DNA of 5,845 bases from Pseudomonadota bacterium (GTDB lineage: Bacteria; Desulfobacterota; Desulfobaccia; Desulfobaccales; 0-14-0-80-60-11). Both the position numbers and the translations under genes were made by a program. The notes under the pieces are model-generated. The model saw only the letters and a program-made list of their open reading frames with translations. It ran no database searches and was not told where the DNA came from. Below, in pieces: positions 3,912 to 5,845 of this stretch (positions are counted from its first letter, which is position 1; the number at the start of each line of letters is the position of its first letter). The stretch lies in the NCBI GenBank assembly GCA_018897875.1, contig JAHIKF010000362.1:1-5845 (forward strand), read 5' to 3'.

Positions 3912-5830
3912 TCCAGTTGACCAAGAGGGTGGGGGCTTTTCACTACGATCCCAACCTGGGCCAATGGTACTACGACATCCTGGGAAGACTGGTGCATGGC
4001 GGCGAGGTCACCGAAGCGGAATGGGCCTTTCTGAGGAAAGCCATCTTGGAAATCCAACACCAGGACCCTTACCATTTCGCCTATCTCCAGGATGTGGTGG
4101 TGGACCCCACCATCCGCCTGGCAGTCAAAATTTGGCTGGAGCAAGGACAACCCCCGGTGGGCAGGGATTTGCGCGGGATGCTGCGCCTTATCTTTGCGGC
4201 TTCACCCCTGTCCCGGGTGATGCTACGGCATAACCGCGCCCTTTTGGAAATCTACCGGGCCAATGGGCAACTGGACGCAAATCTGGCGGAACGCCACATT
4301 CTGCCTCTTCCCCGCATCACCTTTACCCATCAGGAACAGAGCTGTTACGACCAGCTGGAAAAGTATTGCGAAGCGCTGGCGCTCCAGGTGCGGGCGGGCG
4401 GCAACCGGACCCAGCAAATTGCCATCATGGGATTTTACCTGAGTTTTCTCCGTCTGCGCTTTGCCTCCAGCCTGTTTGCCATTCGCCAAACATTGCGGCA
4501 CCGCCGGGAGCGGGTGAGGGCCACGCTAAGGGATTTTCTGGCAAGAGACGGGGAGGCCGCCACAGAACTTGACCTGGAAGAGCTGCTGGAGGAAGGGGAT
4601 GATGACACTCTCTTTGTGAAGGCCCTGTTGGAAAACCGGCGGCCCGAGGACTTGGAATGGGAATACCGATATCTAACTCAGATGCTGCAACCCTTGGAGG
4701 ATCTTTCGGGCCCCTCTTCCAAGATGCAAAACCTATTAAGGGCGCTGGATGAGAGGCGAGTCAGCGGGACCAACCGCGTCCGGCAGACCGTGATCTTCAC
4801 CAGGTTTTATGACACGCTCACTGATATTGTAGAGCGGTTACGGCGAGTTGAGAACCGGATGCTTATCGGCACCTATTCAGGCCAGGGAGGACAATTCACC
4901 GATAACAAGCACTGGAGATTGGCGGGGGTTGACCGGGACGATGTCAAGCGGCGTTTTCTGAGGGGGGAGATTGACGTCTTGGTATGCACCGATGCCGCGG
5001 CCGAGGGGTTGAACCTGCAGACTGCGGACCTGCTCATTAACTTTGACCTTCCCTGGAACCCTATGAAAGTGGAACAGCGCATCGGCAGGATTGACCGTAT
5101 CGGCCAAGACCATGAGACAATCTATGTTTTGAATCTCTGCTACGTGGGCTCTGCCGAAGAAATTGTTTACGGCCGCCTGTTGCGGCGTCTTGGTGAGGTT
5201 GGGGCTATAGTCGGCACGCAGCAAATTTCTCTTCTTCCCGTTACCCGGGAGGAATTCCAGGAACTGGCGGAACATCAATTAAGCGAAACAGTCCTGGAGC
5301 GCAGGGCCAAAGAGCGCATTGAAATATCCAAACGCCAGGCCATGAGCAGAGAGATTCCAGCCCAGTATCTGTTTCATATTTATTCGCGTTTAAGTCTTGC
5401 CCCTGAACCTCCGGTGTCGCTGGACTCTATTTGGGAGGCTTTGTCCCAGTCAAAATATTTACAGGATCTGGGCTGCCAGATTTTCCCAGATCTCGACAAA
5501 AGAACCATTGTCATTCAAAACATCCCTGGAGGCCTGGATGGCACCGGGCTCACCGCCTCTCGGGAGACCTACGAATATGGCCTGGAAGGTTTTGAGGGTC
5601 CCCTGCATTTTGCTTCTTACGGAGACCCCGTCTTTGAAGCGGTGGTGGAACAGATTTTGCGTTTCGAGCCGCCTCGGTGCGTGAAGAAAATACAGGTGTC
5701 CGGGCCGGGGGATATTGGGCCCTGGGTATCTTATGCCGTATCCGGTTTTGACGAAGGCGGCAACCGGACTATTAAAGTATCATCACTTAACGGATTGGCG
5801 AATATAAGGATCGATGAAGCTGGCGTGTAA
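3878..5830 (+). CDS. Helicase C-terminal fragment: second ATPase lobe and C-terminal domain
   Basis: The fragment is 650 residues if read from ATG 3878. That methionine sits directly after ATATP (motif III) and inside conserved sequence, so it is an internal Met, not a native start. The frame is in fact open back to 3746. Key blocks are a long linker (about 130-300) with acidic and basic helices; TVIFTRFYDTLTDIVERL, which is motif IV; DVLVCTDAAAEGLNLQTADL (about 4976-5035), which is motif V; and QRIGRIDRIGQ (5075-5107), motif VI with the arginine fingers. NFDLPWNPMKVEQ between V and VI is characteristic of SNF2-like enzymes of the RapA/defence type. The last 220 residues are a C-terminal domain I do not recognise. 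It ends at TAA 5828-5830, 15 bases before the window edge. Confidence 0.75.
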   Translation: MQLDPIEVFDLIQLTKRVGAFHYDPNLGQWYYDILGRLVHGGEVTEAEWAFLRKAILEIQHQDPYHFAYLQDVVVDPTIRLAVKIWLEQGQPPVGRDLRGMLRLIFAASPLSRVMLRHNRALLEIYRANGQLDANLAERHILPLPRITFTHQEQSCYDQLEKYCEALALQVRAGGNRTQQIAIMGFYLSFLRLRFASSLFAIRQTLRHRRERVRATLRDFLARDGEAATELDLEELLEEGDDDTLFVKALLENRRPEDLEWEYRYLTQMLQPLEDLSGPSSKMQNLLRALDERRVSGTNRVRQTVIFTRFYDTLTDIVERLRRVENRMLIGTYSGQGGQFTDNKHWRLAGVDRDDVKRRFLRGEIDVLVCTDAAAEGLNLQTADLLINFDLPWNPMKVEQRIGRIDRIGQDHETIYVLNLCYVGSAEEIVYGRLLRRLGEVGAIVGTQQISLLPVTREEFQELAEHQLSETVLERRAKERIEISKRQAMSREIPAQYLFHIYSRLSLAPEPPVSLDSIWEALSQSKYLQDLGCQIFPDLDKRTIVIQNIPGGLDGTGLTASRETYEYGLEGFEGPLHFASYGDPVFEAVVEQILRFEPPRCVKKIQVSGPGDIGPWVSYAVSGFDEGGNRTIKVSSLNGLANIRIDEAGV

Positions 5831-5845
5831 TTGATCACAGGGTAT

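Larger units (their letters stand above)
2409..5830 (+). pseudogene. PLD-domain SNF2-family helicase of a DUF1156-type defence module, frameshifted
   Basis: Restoring a single-base frameshift gives a protein of about 1140 residues, a typical full length for this family. It has an N-terminal PLD-like nuclease domain followed by a two-lobed superfamily-2 (SNF2-like) ATPase with all main motifs present: the Walker A motif, DEAH, ATATP, TDAAAEGLNLQ and QRIGRIDRIGQ. Such proteins are predicted to translocate on or remodel DNA and cut it, and occur beside DUF1156 methylases and DUF499 ATPases in defence islands. The frame changes somewhere between about 3770 and 3835: frame 3 (codon starts divisible by 3) encodes DEAHYIRRQNPTQGTRAEP, then frame 2 encodes RTVTQHLRPKSAALLLATAT. 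The change equals loss of one base or gain of two. Without correction the second ATPase lobe is never joined to the first, so the enzyme would be inactive. A sequencing or assembly error would look the same. Confidence 0.85.

Overview
The window is a GC-rich, bacterial, densely coding stretch with all recognisable genes on the + strand. Codon third positions are strongly G/C, while intergenic DNA is visibly AT-richer. Style (GC-rich Gram-negative, many palindromic intergenic repeats) is compatible with Desulfobacterota or a similar proteobacterial lineage, but this is only an impression and no taxonomic marker is present.

Layout: (1) positions 1-144 are a low-GC3 leader with weak promoter-like hexamers. 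(2) A small gene (about 145-510) encodes a protein with a sigma-70 region-2-like helical stretch. (3) It runs directly, out of frame, into the second half of a DUF1156-type adenine-specific DNA methyltransferase (about 498-2123). That gene has lost its N-terminal half, including the SAM-binding motif I region, and is interrupted by an in-frame TAG at 747-749. (4) Positions 2124-2408 are non-coding. They hold three related GTAG-plus-hairpin units that look like REP elements arranged as a BIME, another palindrome, an AT-rich segment, and two tandem 9-bp-stem hairpins. (5) Positions 2409-5830 encode a large (about 1140 residue) protein with an N-terminal phospholipase-D-like (PLD) nuclease domain and a SNF2/superfamily-2 helicase. 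It is split by a one-base frameshift between the DEAH box and motif III.

Interpretation: a DUF1156 methylase beside a PLD-SNF2 helicase is the hallmark of a predicted restriction/anti-phage defence module known from bacterial and archaeal defence islands, usually with a DUF499 ATPase and sometimes DUF3780. The 'Hma' (helicase-methylase-ATPase) category is the nearest named type I recall. In this window no ATPase is visible. The methylase carries two lesions (N-terminal loss and nonsense) and the helicase one (frameshift). Everything between the lesions still looks conserved, motif by motif. The simplest reading is a recently inactivated defence system, though the nonsense and frameshift could also be assembly errors.
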